64,000 nt of DNA from Uranotaenia lowii (lineage: Eukaryota > Arthropoda > Insecta > Diptera > Culicidae): positions 14,613,752-14,677,751 of the forward strand of contig NC_073692.1 of the NCBI RefSeq assembly GCF_029784155.1, read 5' to 3'. Both the position numbers and the translations under genes were made by a program. This document shows positions 44,787 through 60,634 of this stretch, in pieces. Under the pieces are notes generated by a model, which had not been told where the DNA came from, did no database searches, and saw only the letters and a list, made by a program, of their open reading frames with translations. Every line of letters starts with the position of its first letter. Within the stretch, counting starts at the first letter, position 1.

Positions 44787-47721
44787 TTACAGAATAGTAG
44801 ATCCGTGGCAGAACACGTGCTGCGCCGGACATATGTTGCTGTCCGGCGCTAACAGCTTTCTATGGGCCACAACTACCTTGGAATGGAAGCTTCGAAGTTT
44901 ATGTTCGTTCTGCTTGATGCCAACGCTGCTCACGCTGTCCAAAGAAGCTCCGAAGGGGGGTGGTGCCCGACTGCGCAGTTTGAATCCTACAGTCTTCATA
45001 GAACCTACAATAGGACGACAGCCAGCAAAGCGGAAATTAAATCGGGGTTGAGGAACAGCGGAACCCGCCTTGCCGGAGAAAATAGCAGGGATAAGCTTTT
45101 CCGTGCGTTCTGGGAAAAAATCACTAAGCGTGGGTGGAGGTTTAAGATGTCCTGATGGTTTGGGTTGCACTTTAAGCACCAGTTTTGCTTTGAGCCTGTA
45201 GATATCACTTCGTTGGTTAATTTTCTCACGAATACGGTGAAATTTTATGTATTTTTTCTCGAGATATTCTGAGGAGAGATATTTTTTGTAAATAAATATT
45301 AATAATTCTATAAATATAGCTCTTACGTTCGTATTGAAACATGAAAGGAATCAATCCATCGCCACAAATTTCGCTTAAATATTCATAGAGAAAAATGTCA
45401 CCTTTCCCATGAAGAAAAATCCCGGCCATCTGAAGCAAACAGAATATTAATTTGTTATACGCTCGATACTGACGAATGTTAAACTCTCACATTAAAATAT
45501 GGATGGATAAAGTCAGGTACCATGTCAGGATTGATTTGTTCCAGGTAGGGAATCAGTTCCCGAAAGGCGAATTCTCCTACCGACCACAGGGCGCGCAGTG
45601 CCCGCGACAACCAATTGTAGTCAATGATTATGGTTTTCTTGTCATCGAAGAAGCGCTGCAATCTTTCAACTAGCAGAAACGTACATTCTTGCTCCACGAA
45701 GCCCCATTTGCCGCAGCAAAGTCCTATCACCCGGCTAACGCTATCAACAAGATAGTCATTGCAAATCATCGTGATGATATTTTCGCTTTCCAGTGTTGTT
45801 GAATTGTGATTGTTCACCTCACCCGTTGTACTTTCAGACATTTGTAAACTCACATTTTCATCAGGATCTTCAATCATAATAGGTTCGGGTTTGATTTTTT
45901 CTTCCACCTCATGTTTGATATCAAAGTTACCTTCCGTACTCATCAGCGAAGGTTCATTCTGTTGGACAATAAAACTTGTACCAGAGCTATTGAATTCGTT
46001 ATTAAACTCCGATTTTATTTGAAAGTTGTCAACAATATCACCTGGTTCTTCCCCGGCTTCTTGCTTCCCTAAGCCCTGAACCATTGAGAAAAGTGCTTCG
46101 TACTCATCTTTGATGTTGTTGATATCGATCCCATCGGGACCTTCCTTAATATTTTCAATGCTACGAAGCAGTTCTTCGGTGACATTCGAATTTGAGTTGT
46201 TGGAGTCCTCGGACGGCCCAGGAAGATTATTTTCCAAAATGTTCATAGGAACCATTGTCGAATGGTTGAATCCCATCGATTGATCCATGGTACTTTGTGA
46301 AGGTGGCCCGGAGCCCAGAGACGATTCCGTTCCATTTTGATTGATGGAGTGCGGTTGCTGCAACTGAGATCCAAGCGACTGGGGCTGCAAATCAATGTTC
46401 ATCGGTGTGGCAGCCAATATCTTGTTGGAAACTAAATTCGGCGGTCCCAGAAGCAAATTAACGAATATTTGACTTAACAAACTTAACTCCAGAGTTAAGT
46501 CAGAATGGGACATATGATTGTTCCTCACCAAAGCTTCCAGAAATTGAAGAGACCGGCTCAAGGTAGTTTCGGTATACTCGAAGCCCAACATTTCGATAGC
46601 TTTCGTTAAGAAAAGCTTCATCAGAGATGGAACATGCGGATTATAGATGAGAATGTTTATCGCTTCTTCGAAGCAATCCTCATCACCGATGTAAATTGCA
46701 TCACATAAATTATTGTACAATTCCACCAAGTCCTCAGCAATAGCCGATTCCGACATCCATGAAGTTGTAAGCACCGGAATGTTACTTTGTTCCATTGTTA
46801 CATCTTTAATGTACTCCTCCCGCAAATCCAAGACTTCGTCCTGTAAAAGAAAGGTGTTTCAATTATTCCCTTCTATTAGATTATCTGGTACTATCATCAA
46901 TACTGACCGAATTGAAAAAATATACTCCATCGTACTCAATCCTATCCCAAGGTTCATTATTTGCTCCAACGATGGGAGGAACATCGCAATCTTTCAGCAC
47001 CTGGTTAACCAGATCATACGTAACTTTTCCGCTTGAATGACGACTGTATGTTTTAATATTCTGAAAAAGGACAATGATTTCTGTACCGATCCCAACAGTT
47101 ATGAGAACAATAACTTACATTTGCCAACTCCCACAGTTTGTAGGTCGTGTCCTCGGCAAGTTTGGTGTACACATCCGATGACACTTCCGTTTCCTGCTTA
47201 TCGTGCTGCTCCCAGATGGTTTTCACCGAGCGTGAACTGAAACCAGCAAACGATTTGTACGATCCCTAAAAGATAAAAATTTATTATTCATGATGTTTTC
47301 CGTAACCTGACTATAAACTAACAGGCTGCGTTGAAGTTAATAAACAATAAATTCTAAATTACAAATGAATGATATAACTCCGACTCAAGAATCGTCTTCA
47401 ACCAACCTTATCCTTGCTGGTGGAGTGTCCGTCGTTTCCGGAACCGGAATTCGTATCGCTGCCACAGGCAGTGGCGCCAATCGCGTTCCTCAGGTGATGT
47501 CCGTGGCTGTGATGGGCACCGGCACTACCATGATGATGGTGATGGGAGTGATGATGCTGGTTGCCCGACGTCGCGTTAGAACCACCAGCCGTCCCACCAA
47601 GGTTCCCGGAAGCTGCAACAGAATTTGACAGACCGGATGCCAAACTCCCACTATTACTGCTCGAGGATTTCGTGCGCTGTTTGACCTTGGAAGTAGCAGA
47701 TTTTTTCGGGCTGGGCTTCAT
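44787..47721 (-). CDS. TAF6-like SAGA-type subunit (Saf6/TAF6L)
   Basis: Likely histone-fold subunit of the SAGA co-activator. Exons 47721-47407, 47265-47119, 47060-46908, 46840-45491, 45429-45327 and 45268-44787 join in frame (850 codons, 849 residues) with GT-AG sites. Residues 1-105 are a Ser/Gly/His-rich tail (KPSPKKS, then a poly-His run). A histone fold follows at about 115-185 (SRSVKTIWEQ, TKLAEDTTYKLWELAN, GKVTYDLVNQVLKDCDVPPI), then the TAF6-like YFFNSDEVLDLREEYI and WMSES segment. Next come a helical region, an acidic Asn/Ser linker (about 330-520), a conserved helical block (VIGLCCGKWGFVEQEC, RALRALWSVGEF) and a basic tail. The identification rests on the histone fold plus the following TAF6 pattern; canonical Taf6 is less likely given the divergence. 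Confidence 0.72.
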
Positions 47722-48053
47722 TTTTCCGGCGATTGTTTGTAAATATTTTCGGGACTTTTTGTTCTACACTTTCCGTGAAAATAAGCCACTGTGATTACTT
47801 TATTCCCCCAGCTTTCTTCCAATCATTTTAGCCCCAATAGGTTTTCGTTAGAATTCATTGAACAGGCCTTATTTTCAAATTTCGAAAAAAATCTAGTTGG
47901 CATCACTGCTGCATTCAATTCGAGTTCGGGAGTAGTCGCCAGGTCGCGAGTGAAAACGACGCCAATTGCCTAAAATTTGAGGTAAGTTCCTACATTTTTA
48001 TTTGTTTCAACTTGAAAATATAATCAAATTTTAGCATTTCCAGTAGCAACAGG
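47722..48053. promoter_or_regulatory. Shared divergent promoter region
   Basis: Only 332 bases separate the start codons of the TAF6-like gene (-) and the ZAD gene (+), so their promoters and 5'UTRs must lie here. A possible 5'UTR intron of the plus gene starts at GAG|GTAAGTTCC near 47981 and ends at TTTCCAG near 48043. No TATA box is evident. Confidence 0.6.
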
Positions 48054-49562
48054 ATGTCCATCGACTCTATGAAGGTATGTCGTTCCTGTCGGAAACCGAA
48101 ATCATCGGAATCGATGTATATTTCGCTTGTGGCGGAATCGACAGAATCGATTTCTACCGAGGATTCCGAGTGTGGCCGCTTGGTCCCGGCAAAAACAATG
48201 TTTGAGTTCGTCACAAGTATAAAGGTAATTATAATCCCTTCAGTTAATAATTCATAAGATTAACTCTAACATTGGCTTGCATAGGTCAATTCGGGAGAAC
48301 CCGGCCCGCAAGAAGTGTGTGAAAGCTGTATGGATCAATTAAAAGCTGCGTACAATTTCCGTAAAATGTGCATCGAATCGGATTTAATACTGCGCAATAG
48401 AGACTCTCAAAAAGATGATCTACTTCCGGAAAAATCTAACACTTCTTCAGAGCCAAGTGAAGAAAGCAATTCGAAATCTATGAACGAATTTCGCAAAGAG
48501 CAAGATTCATATCTGTTTAACTATGATCAAGCGGATTACCGAATATTGGTAAATCGATTCCATTATATAGAGCTGAATTTTTCAGCACTACGATGTTGTG
48601 GCTGCACCGAAGCTTTTCCATCGGAGGAAACACTTCTCGAACACTGCAAGCAACATCAACCAACCGATGTCACTCAATGTCCTATTTGCTTCAACAGATT
48701 TGCTGATTTCGATACGCTCGATGAACATCTTCAAAAATCTGGTCGAACGAATTTGTTCTGTTGCCGAGAATGTTATCTTTTGCTGGATAAAAAGGAAGCA
48801 CTCTTGAGTCATCTGCGTGAAAAGCATGGTCGTTCTTTGGAGGATTTGGAAAAAGAAATGGGCGAAACCATGGATGATTCTCAAGACGTTATGCTGGCGG
48901 ATGAGCAGAATTCAATTGCGTTTGGACACAGCATTTTCGACGCGGAACCAAAGGTAGAATCAAACTTCCGTGTGAGTCACGTCCAATCTTTGGCCGACAG
49001 TCCTGTAATGGATACATTTGCTTTGGGTTTTTGCGAAATAAGTTCTTCGCTCAGATTATCTCATCTCAGAGAATCTCAATACAGGCAAGTGGAACGTGGT
49101 GCAGGATTCACGATTATTGAGTTCACCTGGCACCGTTGCTGTGCCTGCACTCATATGTTCGCCACTCGGCAAGATCTGGATATTCACTGTACCGAGGAAC
49201 ATCGGAAAAGCTCTTGGAACCAAATGGACTTGTTTGGCTCATCAAAACCATTCGTTTGCGAGCAATGCTGGAAACGATTCAAGAGAAAGAGTTTGTTAAG
49301 TTTGCATCAAAAGTTTAGCAGAAAAAAAATTTACGTTTGCGACGGGTGTTTGCTGATCCAGTTTGGACGACCAGCGTTTGAGAAACATTTGCCGGAGTGC
49401 AGCGCCAGTCTTGGTGGGACAGCGCCAGCACACTCACTGTCTATGAACAATGTTCCCCAGCAAATCAATTCAGGCGGTCAAACGTTTACCATTCACGATG
49501 TCGAAGATAATTCCAATCAGGATGAAGAAGACGATGACGATGTCTATATTCTGGATGATTGA
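48054..49562 (+). CDS. ZAD zinc-finger protein with degenerate C2H2 units
   Basis: Exons 48054-48224 and 48285-49562 join in frame across a 60-bp GT-AG intron (483 codons, 482 residues). The ZAD runs over the junction: VCRSCRKPKS at residues 8-17 and VCESCMDQLKAAYNF at about 68-82. C2H2-like units follow: CCGCTEAF...H-X3-H, CPICFNRF with a missing last His, CCRECYLL...H-X4-H, then after a spacer CCACTHMF, CEQCWKRF and CDGCLLIQ, several lacking a full ligand set. The C-terminus is very acidic (QDEEDDDDVYILDD). Probably a nuclear regulator of unknown target. Its spacing of half-complete fingers resembles the first half of the neighbouring minus gene, suggesting old relatedness. An AATAAA at 49909-49914 is a candidate 3' end. 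Confidence 0.85.
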
Positions 49563-49923
49563 AAGCTCATCATCTTCCTGGAGCGACCGAATGTACTTAT
49601 ATTACTCTTTTTTTTTAATTGTAATTAATTCAAATTGTGTTAAGTAATATAAACAGCTATGGGTATTCTTAAGTTATGAGAGTGTTTATTTCTGTAAATT
49701 GAGAAAATAAGAGTAAAAATCCTTATTTGAAGAGACTAAACATTAATGTAAGAAGCCAAGGACTTTTTCGGAATACTACATACGAAAATGCCTAATTATT
49801 TTTGAGTGAATTGGAGATGATTTATCACTCGTGTGACATTAGTCTCATTTAAAATTGGTTTACAAAGAACAAAAATGCCTAAGACGTACACATCTTGTAT
49901 TGGCATTCAATAAAACCCTACAG
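49563..49923. other. Convergent 3' region between two zinc-finger genes
   Basis: 361 bases between stop codons. The best plus-strand AATAAA is at 49909-49914 and the best minus-strand one at 49690-49685, so the two 3'UTRs would overlap by about 200 bases. Confidence 0.55.
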
Positions 49924-52900
49924 CTACAGCAAAGCATCTGCACGTGGCTTGTGCGTTGCCAAATGCCGGGTCAAATAACCCTGCTGGATAAAAGCCTGTC
50001 CACAATACTGGCATTCGAAAGGCTTCTCACCGGTGTGTGTTCGTTCGTGGATGATCAGCTGCCGCTTTCGGATAAACGCTAGCGGACAGAAACTGCACTG
50101 GTGCGGCTTTACGCCCGTGTGGGCTGCCATTTCATGCCGCTTCCGGTCCGTCGCGTGGCTATAGACTTTATCACAGAAGCTGCATTTGTACGGTCGAACT
50201 CCTGTGTGGCGTCGTTTGTGGGTTAAGAACTGCGTCTCGATGCGAAACGTTAGTTTGCAAATCTCACACTCCCATGGTCGTTCGTCCGTGTGGGTCATGG
50301 CGTGATCTTTCCAATTACGTTTCCGGGCGAACGTTTTGCCACAAATTTCACAACTAAATGGACGTTCCTGTCTGTGTACGATCATATGATTGTTGAGTAT
50401 GGTTTTCGAGGAAAACGCCTTGCTGCAAACATCACACTTGTAAGGTTTGGCTCCGGTGTGAATGTTTTCGTGATCTCTCAGTGTGGCAATCGATTTCTTC
50501 TGAATACCACAGGTGCTGCAGGTATATCCACCAGTCATAATCGGTCTCTGCTGCTGTGACATGTGGCGTATGAGTGCCCGGTAATTATTAAAGCTCCGGA
50601 AACAAATTTCACAGCAATTTTCGTCGCTGTCGCGATAATCTTTGAACTGATTCCTTTTCACTCCGTGGTTATCGTCAACGTGGGCCAACAAACTGTTGTA
50701 TTCTAGGTACGATTCCTTGCAAGCCGTGAAACAGCAGTAAAATTTGTTATCGATTTTCTGATAAAGAAGATACAAGGGTATTTTAGACATTTGAATTTTG
50801 TTGTGGATTTACTCTTGTTCGAAAATAATCAATTATCTTTGTAAACAGACACCCACTTATTAAAATCAAGAAGTAAAATCCTGGAGATTCTTTCTACTCG
50901 AATATGATTGACATGATAATTTTCAAGAGTGGACAAATAATTCTAAACCCCTCACTTACCCGAAAATCAAATTTTTCATAAGATTTGGAAAACTAAATTA
51001 AAAAAAAAGCTCGTACCTCTGCTGATGTTTTCGGTTTCGGTCCTCGTTTATCAACGCTGTTGAAAACCTCCTCGTGGGTGATGTAGTGTCGAATAAATAA
51101 GCTCTGAAAATCAAACTCTCGCGGACACAGCTTGCAACGGTACAGTAGCACAGTTCTAACAAACAGCTGATGCATTAGCAATGAGACTGCTTTATCGAAT
51201 TGCCGAAAGCACCGTTGGCACTGGTACGGATGGTTCCCGTGCACAGCAAGCTGTTCATTAGAATGTTGATAAGTGTTTAATGCATGCTGGTCCAACTCTT
51301 CTTCGGTGAGAAAACTTTGATAGCAACCACAACATCGAAACCGAGTTGTGCTAGATATTTCAACTACCGATCCTTCCGTGAGATCAGGATCGTTTCGCTT
51401 GGTTACAACAGGAGCATACAGTCGGCGCCCGTACGGTTCTTTAACAGCCTTCTCCTGAACCGATGAGGCGTTAGGTTCGTAATCCTCATCGTTTGAATCG
51501 CCGTTTTCTGGAATATTTTCGTCCTCGAAAGCATCATCTTCGTAATCATTGTTTGCTGTCGTCTGAACCCTTTTCATTTGATGACTTTCTCTTATCGATG
51601 AAGAACTTGTTGGTTTGAAGATCTCTATTTCATCTTGGACGTCTATAATTTCTAATTCAAAAAACCCTTCATGCTTAGAACTCGATTGCTGATGCTGTTT
51701 TAAAGTTTCCGCGTTACGGAACAATAATTTGCACGTTTTACAGTAATATGCATGCTGGGTTTCCAATTCATTCATATGTTGCTTGAAAATGTCTTCGGTC
51801 GGAAAAGATCTGAAAAAAAACAATGTTATGAAATCTGAATGGTAGCAAATCGGATTTTCCTAATACTTCAAACAAGCAAAACACTGATAATCCTCATCGA
51901 ACCCTCGATTTCCCTGATGTTCTTTCTCACCATGTCGTTTCATTTCACGCTTGGTCTCACAATAGGTCCAACAATCGCAACAATAGTATCCATTGTAGAC
52001 GAAATAGTCAAATGTGATGAACTTTTTCATGAATCGGCTATCACTTTCGGACAGTGGTCCACTGATACCCGAGCCTTTGGATACATGTTCATTTCCATCA
52101 AACGTTAAAGGTTTTAGGGCGTGAATCCTTAGATGAGCCTTCAACTGACGCTTACTGGGAGACAAAATATCACACTTTATACAATGAAACAACTGTCTTG
52201 CCCGGGCCATTTTCTGATGGAAATTCATCGCATCGGTACTGGAAAACAGTTGCATACAACCGTTGCATTCGAACCGCTTGTTTCTATCCCCATGTGGTAG
52301 TGCCTTGTGTTCCTTCGCTCTGTGATTCGCCATCGCAGATCTGGAGGTAAAAAATTTGAAGCATCCACAACAACGGGAATCAGTAATTTCTATGATGTCC
52401 CACGTGTGGTCCTCTCCACTTCTCGAACGGAACCGTCCTTTAGCTAGGTCCGCGTAAGACCAACTGAACTCTGAATGTAGCGAGTCTTTCGTTGGGTCAG
52501 ATGATTTTCCTGAAGAGCTTGGGAAAACACTTGTTTCTGGTTCCACACTGTCTTTCAATACCTCGAAAGGTGATCCGGGTACCTCGTTTTCATGCACTTC
52601 AAAAGATTCTTCTTTGAAGATTTCTTGTTTGACGATATCAAATCCTTCCTCTACCATAAATTTAAGCTTTTTTTCGCTTGCTTTACATAGTTCACGAAGG
52701 TTCCATGTTTCTTTCAACCTGTCCATACAGTTGTGGCAGATACTATGGGGCAGTTCATCGTTAGGCTTTATCTGGAAGCAGATAATGGTATAAAAGTAAT
52801 AAAAGGATTCGGTAACCGAGAATAGTTTTTAGCGATTCTTACCTCAACATCCAAACATGATACCATAGCCTGTGCGATGGTCTGGATTAATATTGTTGGT

Positions 52901-53067
52901 TCTTCATCTTCGCCAGTCCCGTTTACAGCTTGGTGTCCACCGGAAGAGATCTGTCTCGATTGATGCTGCTGTTGTTGGTTCAGCTCGATGGTGGTGGTAA
53001 AAATATCAACTAATGGATTAACCGAACGATTCTCCGGCTCTGTACAGACTCGACAAAGTTGCTCCAT
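49924..53067 (-). CDS. Large ZAD-C2H2 zinc-finger protein, about 918 residues
   Basis: Exons 53067-52843, 52771-51867, 51809-51017 and 50757-49924 join in frame (919 codons). Each intron is 56-260 bp with GT-AG sites, and one junction (51867/51809) completes a C2H2 unit, CFACLK|SFPTED, which supports it. The ZAD spans the first junction (LCRVCTEPEN, then ICHNCMDRLKETW). A first set of scattered, partly degenerate fingers lies in the long acidic middle (CCGCFKFF, CNGCMQLF, CCDCWTYC, YCKTCKLL, CCGCYQSF, CQRCFRQF). A compact array of about eight good fingers with TGEKP-like linkers ends the protein (YKCDVCSKAF to CQYCGQAF). If the 51017/50757 junction were not used it could be two proteins, but the last part alone lacks a ZAD. 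Confidence 0.82.
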
Positions 53068-53721
53068 TTCATATTATAACGATCGAAACAAATTTTAAGC
53101 ACAAATTACTGCAAAGAGAAATAAATTTCGGTTTTTTTCACAGAAACAAGAAAATTTTGTTTCTTTTTGCTAGCAAAATTTTTTGTTTAAATGACTGTTA
53201 GCAACAGCTATACACTGACAAAATTCTTCACACATTAGTGTGTCAAATTTCACACATTTTGGAAATAAGTAGAACAACGAGACCAACACATTAAATGTGT
53301 GGTGTGCGTAAGAAATGTCAAAAACAACTCTATGCACAAATTTAAAACCGAGACATATTCTTAGCAATTTAAGCAGTATCCCATATATGTAGTTATCAGA
53401 CCTGGGAAAATTATACTATTCTCGTTTTCTCCACTGGCACGGGGCCAATCTGAATAAACAAAATCGTCACCCGGGACGATGCAAATATGACCGGGAATGT
53501 TATGGCAAACGGCTTTATGCCAAATGACTTTATGCCAATCGGTATACAATCGTAGAACTACTCCTCCGAAATATCCCAGCTGATTTTATGATATGGCGAT
53601 ATGAAGGTTAGATGTGATTTTATTTCTTCTTAATTCCTAGCTCATTTGTACAGCACATCTCCCTTCTACTAACATAGATTAATAAAGTGATACACTCTTC
53701 AAAATGAAACTTTATAAGTGA
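53068..53721. other. Promoter side of ZAD gene plus repeat fragments
   Basis: The first 100 bases are likely the 5'UTR of the minus gene. CACACATT words in both orientations at 53228-53305 suggest a degenerate MITE of about 110 bp. At 53500-53552 inverted GGCATAA units match the repeat at 41704. Confidence 0.5.
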
Positions 53722-56660
<2,939 letters not shown>

Positions 56661-59600
56661 TTTTTTTTTTTTTTCATTATTTACAGGTAGCTTTATTAAG
56701 GCATTTAACTCATAAAGTTTTTTTTTTGCCGAGTATTCACTTTCACTTTTATGTGGTGTTAGTAAGAGGGGGGCCGTAATCGTCGCGGCTACTCAACTGT
56801 TAATTGATTAACTAAGAGGGAGGGAAAGAGGATTGTGTAGGGTCACTCTCGAGAACAGATTTCCGTCTTTGGTCGGTGGTGGCTTCCTGTAGCGTGGTTT
56901 CGTAAGCTACCGCAGGTATTGTGTTCCTGGCCAGCCTTCATTCCGGTGTTATCGAACCGGTCGGACGAGAGGTTGTTCTAATGAATAGACGAAAAGAGCA
57001 TTAGATAGAGTAAAGACAGAGAGGAAGTGGACTAAACGACCAAGTCAGACATTTTAAGATATTTGTATATAGGGTACAAATATTCAAGATCTAAGTTTGC
57101 CAAGATGTCTCGAATTGGAACCCCAGGTAGTTTACTTCGGGCCCTAAGGGTATCCAGTAGCCAAGCCCTCGATCGATCAAACCGTTCACACGTCCACACA
57201 ACATGATCAATGTCGTGGTAGCCATCCCCACAAACACAAACATTGCTTGTAACTAGTTGTATACGAAACAAATGCGCGTCAAGCCGGCAGTGATTTGACA
57301 TGAGCCGAGAAACCACGCGAATGAAATCGCGACTCATGTTAAAATGCTTAAACCATGCCTTCGTCGGAACCTTAGGGATAATCGTATGGAACCAACGTCC
57401 CTTTGTGCCATTATCCCAGCTAGACTGCCAAGCGTTAATCGCTAAAGTGCGAGGTATTGAAAAATATTCATTGTAAGTTATTATCCTCTCAAAAATTTCA
57501 CCTTGTAACGCGCCCACCTTAGCCAATGAGTCCGCATTCTCATTGCCTTGAATAAGACAATGAGACGGGATCCAAGCTAAGGTAATCCTGTACGAATTTT
57601 CGATCAAAGCGCCCAATATCCCTGAAATTTCCAGCAAAAAATGGGAAGCGCGCTTCATCAGTTTCATCGATCGAATCGCCTCAACGGAGCTGAGACTATC
57701 CGAATAGATGAAATAGTGGTCTACGGGCAGTGTGCGAATGTGTTCCAAGCTACAATAAATTGCGGCTAATTCAGCAACGTAAACGGAGCATGGCTCTCGA
57801 AGCTTGAACGAAGCTTCAAAGCGCTCATTGTACACTGCGAAACCAGTCGCGCCGTCGATTCTAGAACCATCAGTAAAGAACATTTTTGTAGGGTCAATTT
57901 CACGTACTTTTGATGCAAAGATTGAAGGAATGACGTGGGGTCGGACGTGATCTGGTATTCCACGGATGTCAGCGGTCATGGACAGATCGCATCTTATCAA
58001 GGAACTGCTAATCGGGTAAAAGTGACTCGTGTCCGAATTTAATAAAGAAGGATTTATTTCTAATTGACTAAAAGTTTCATAATTGTTTACATATTTTACT
58101 AGCGGATTAATATTCATAAGCCTTTCCAAATTTTCTATCACCAAAGGATTCATAGTAACACTTCGAATTAGGAAACGTAGCGATAAATCGAAGAACCGAT
58201 TTTTCAACGGCATTATTCCCGCCAGTACTTCGAGACACATCGTATGTGTCGACTGCATACAACCCATGGCAATACGCAAACAACGATACTGTATTCGTTC
58301 TAGTTTAATCAAGTGGGTTTGCGCGGCGGACCCAAAGCAAAAGCTTCCGTATTCTATGACCGACAGTATCGTTGTTTGGTATAACCTGATGAGGTCCTGT
58401 GGATGAGCACCCCACCAGGTTCCAGTAATCGTTCGAAGAAAATTGATTCTCTTTTGGCATTTTTGAGTCAAGTACCTAATATGTTTTCCCCAGAGGCATT
58501 TAGAGTCGAACCAGACACCCAAATATTTAAAACTAAGAGATTGAGTTAGAGTTCTACCCATCATAAGGAGCTCTATTTGAGGAGGGGAATGCTTCCTTGA
58601 AAAAACTACTAACTCGGTTTTACTAGGCGAAAACTCGATGCCTAGATTCCTGGCCCAATGTGATAAATTATTTAGAGTTTCTTGTAACGGAGGTTTAATT
58701 TGAGTGCCTTTTTTACCTGTGATATGAACAACACAGTCATCCGCAAGCTGTCTTAGCGTACAATTTTGTGCCATACAAGCATCGATTTCTCGGACATAAA
58801 AGTTGTATAGCAGAGGGCTTAAACATGAGCCTTGGGGTAGACCCATGTAACTAATTCGTTCAACTTTGGTTTCTCCATGACTAAAATGCATGATTTTTTC
58901 AGACAACAGGTTATAAAGAAAATTATTCAATATTGGTGAAAGTCCGCAAGAGTTAAGATTACTAGATAGCACTTCTATGGACACCGAATCGAATGCCCCT
59001 TTGATGTCCAGAAATACTGCCCCCATCTGCTCTTTTTGGGCAAACGCCAATTGAATGTCTGATGAAAGTAATGCTAGACAGTCGTTCGTACCCTTTCCTC
59101 TACGGAATCCAAATTGTGTACTTGACAAGAGATTGTTTGATTCAACCCATTTATCCAGCCGAAAGAGAATCATTTTTTCGAGTAATTTCCGGAGACACGA
59201 GAGCATTGCGATCGGCCTATACGAATTGTAATCAGAAACTGGTTTTCCCGGTTTTTGGATGGCGATAACTTTCACCTGTCTCCATTCATGCGGCACAATG
59301 TTCATCTCTAAACACTTATTGAATAAATTCAACAAGCGTTTCTTAGCGGTATCTGGCAGATTCTTCAACAAGTTGAATTTGATTCTGTCCAGTCCGGGAG
59401 CGGAATTGTTACATGACCAGAGCGCAAGTGAAAGTTCGACCATCGAGAATTGATCCTCCGTTTCGGAACTATTCTCTGTATCCCGATAGTTTTTCTGAGC
59501 TGGTACTGCGTCTGGACAGACCTTTTTCGCGAACTGTGTCAGCCAACGACTCGAGCTTTCCTCACTTTCGTTCGAAGGTGTATGATTTCGCATGTTTCGA

Positions 59601-60634
59601 GCTGTTCTCCAAAGCGTGTGCAGTGACGTTTCTCGAGATAACCCATCTACGAATCGCCGCCAGTACCCACGTTTCTTGCCCCTGATCAAGTTCTTGAACT
59701 TGCGTTCCAAGGACAAGTAACGTTGGAACTTCTCTGGCAATCCAGTTCTGCGAAACTCAATAAACGCCTTGCATTTTTCACCTCGCGCGCGTGAGCAGTC
59801 TCCATCCCACCATGGAGTGGGAGGCCGTTTCTGTATCGTCGAGCTTTCATTCCGTCTGACCTGTGCCCCGATTGCACAGTCCACAATTGTCCCGGAAATA
59901 AAACTGTACTCTGCCTCCGGAGGCAGTTCATCCGTTGAGTCGATGGCTTCAATGACACCTGATGCATACTTTTTCCAATCTATATTCTTTGTGAGGTCAT
60001 AAGGAATATTGATCTCTTCGGGTGGACTACGACCACTGGTGATAGAAATATTGATAGGCAAATGATCGCTTCCCTGAGGGTCTTGGATTACCTTCCACGT
60101 ACAATCCAAGCTCAGAGAGGAAGAAGCTAAAGAAAGGTCTAAAATACTATGCTGTGATTGGGATCCATTAATTCGAGTCACTTCCCCATTGTTTAAGACA
60201 GTCATGTTGAAGTCGTCGCACAGCTCATATATCATGTTAGCACGATCATCATCACGTGAGCTACCCCAGCCCACGCCATGGGAGTTGAAGTCTCCCAGAA
60301 CTAGTCGGGGTTCTGGAAGAAGTGAAATAATATTCGCCAATTGGTTCCCGCTCACGCTTGAATTTGGCGGAATATATACCGAGGCTAGGCAAAGGTCTTG
60401 GCCTTTAATTCTAGCTTGGCAACTGACGACTTCAATACCTGGAGATGGTTGTAGTGGAATACGATAGAAAGAGTGGCATTTCTTGATCCCCAAAAGAACG
60501 CCACCTCCTCTTTGCCCATCTCGATCCAGGCGAATAATATTGTGGCTATGGAAGTTGAAATCAGTGTTTGGAGAGAGCCAAGTTTCGCATAAGGCGAACA
60601 CATCACAATTCAAATTGTGTACCAATACTTTAAA

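Noticed and set aside
44833..45155. Plus-strand frames at the end of the TAF6-like gene
   Set aside because: Shadows of its last coding exon, whose minus-strand frame joins upstream exons in phase.
50993..51823. Separate zinc-finger gene ending at 50993
   Set aside because: The apparent stop is in an intron after the GAG|GTACGA donor; splicing to 50757 continues the frame. Kept as part of the 49924-53067 gene.
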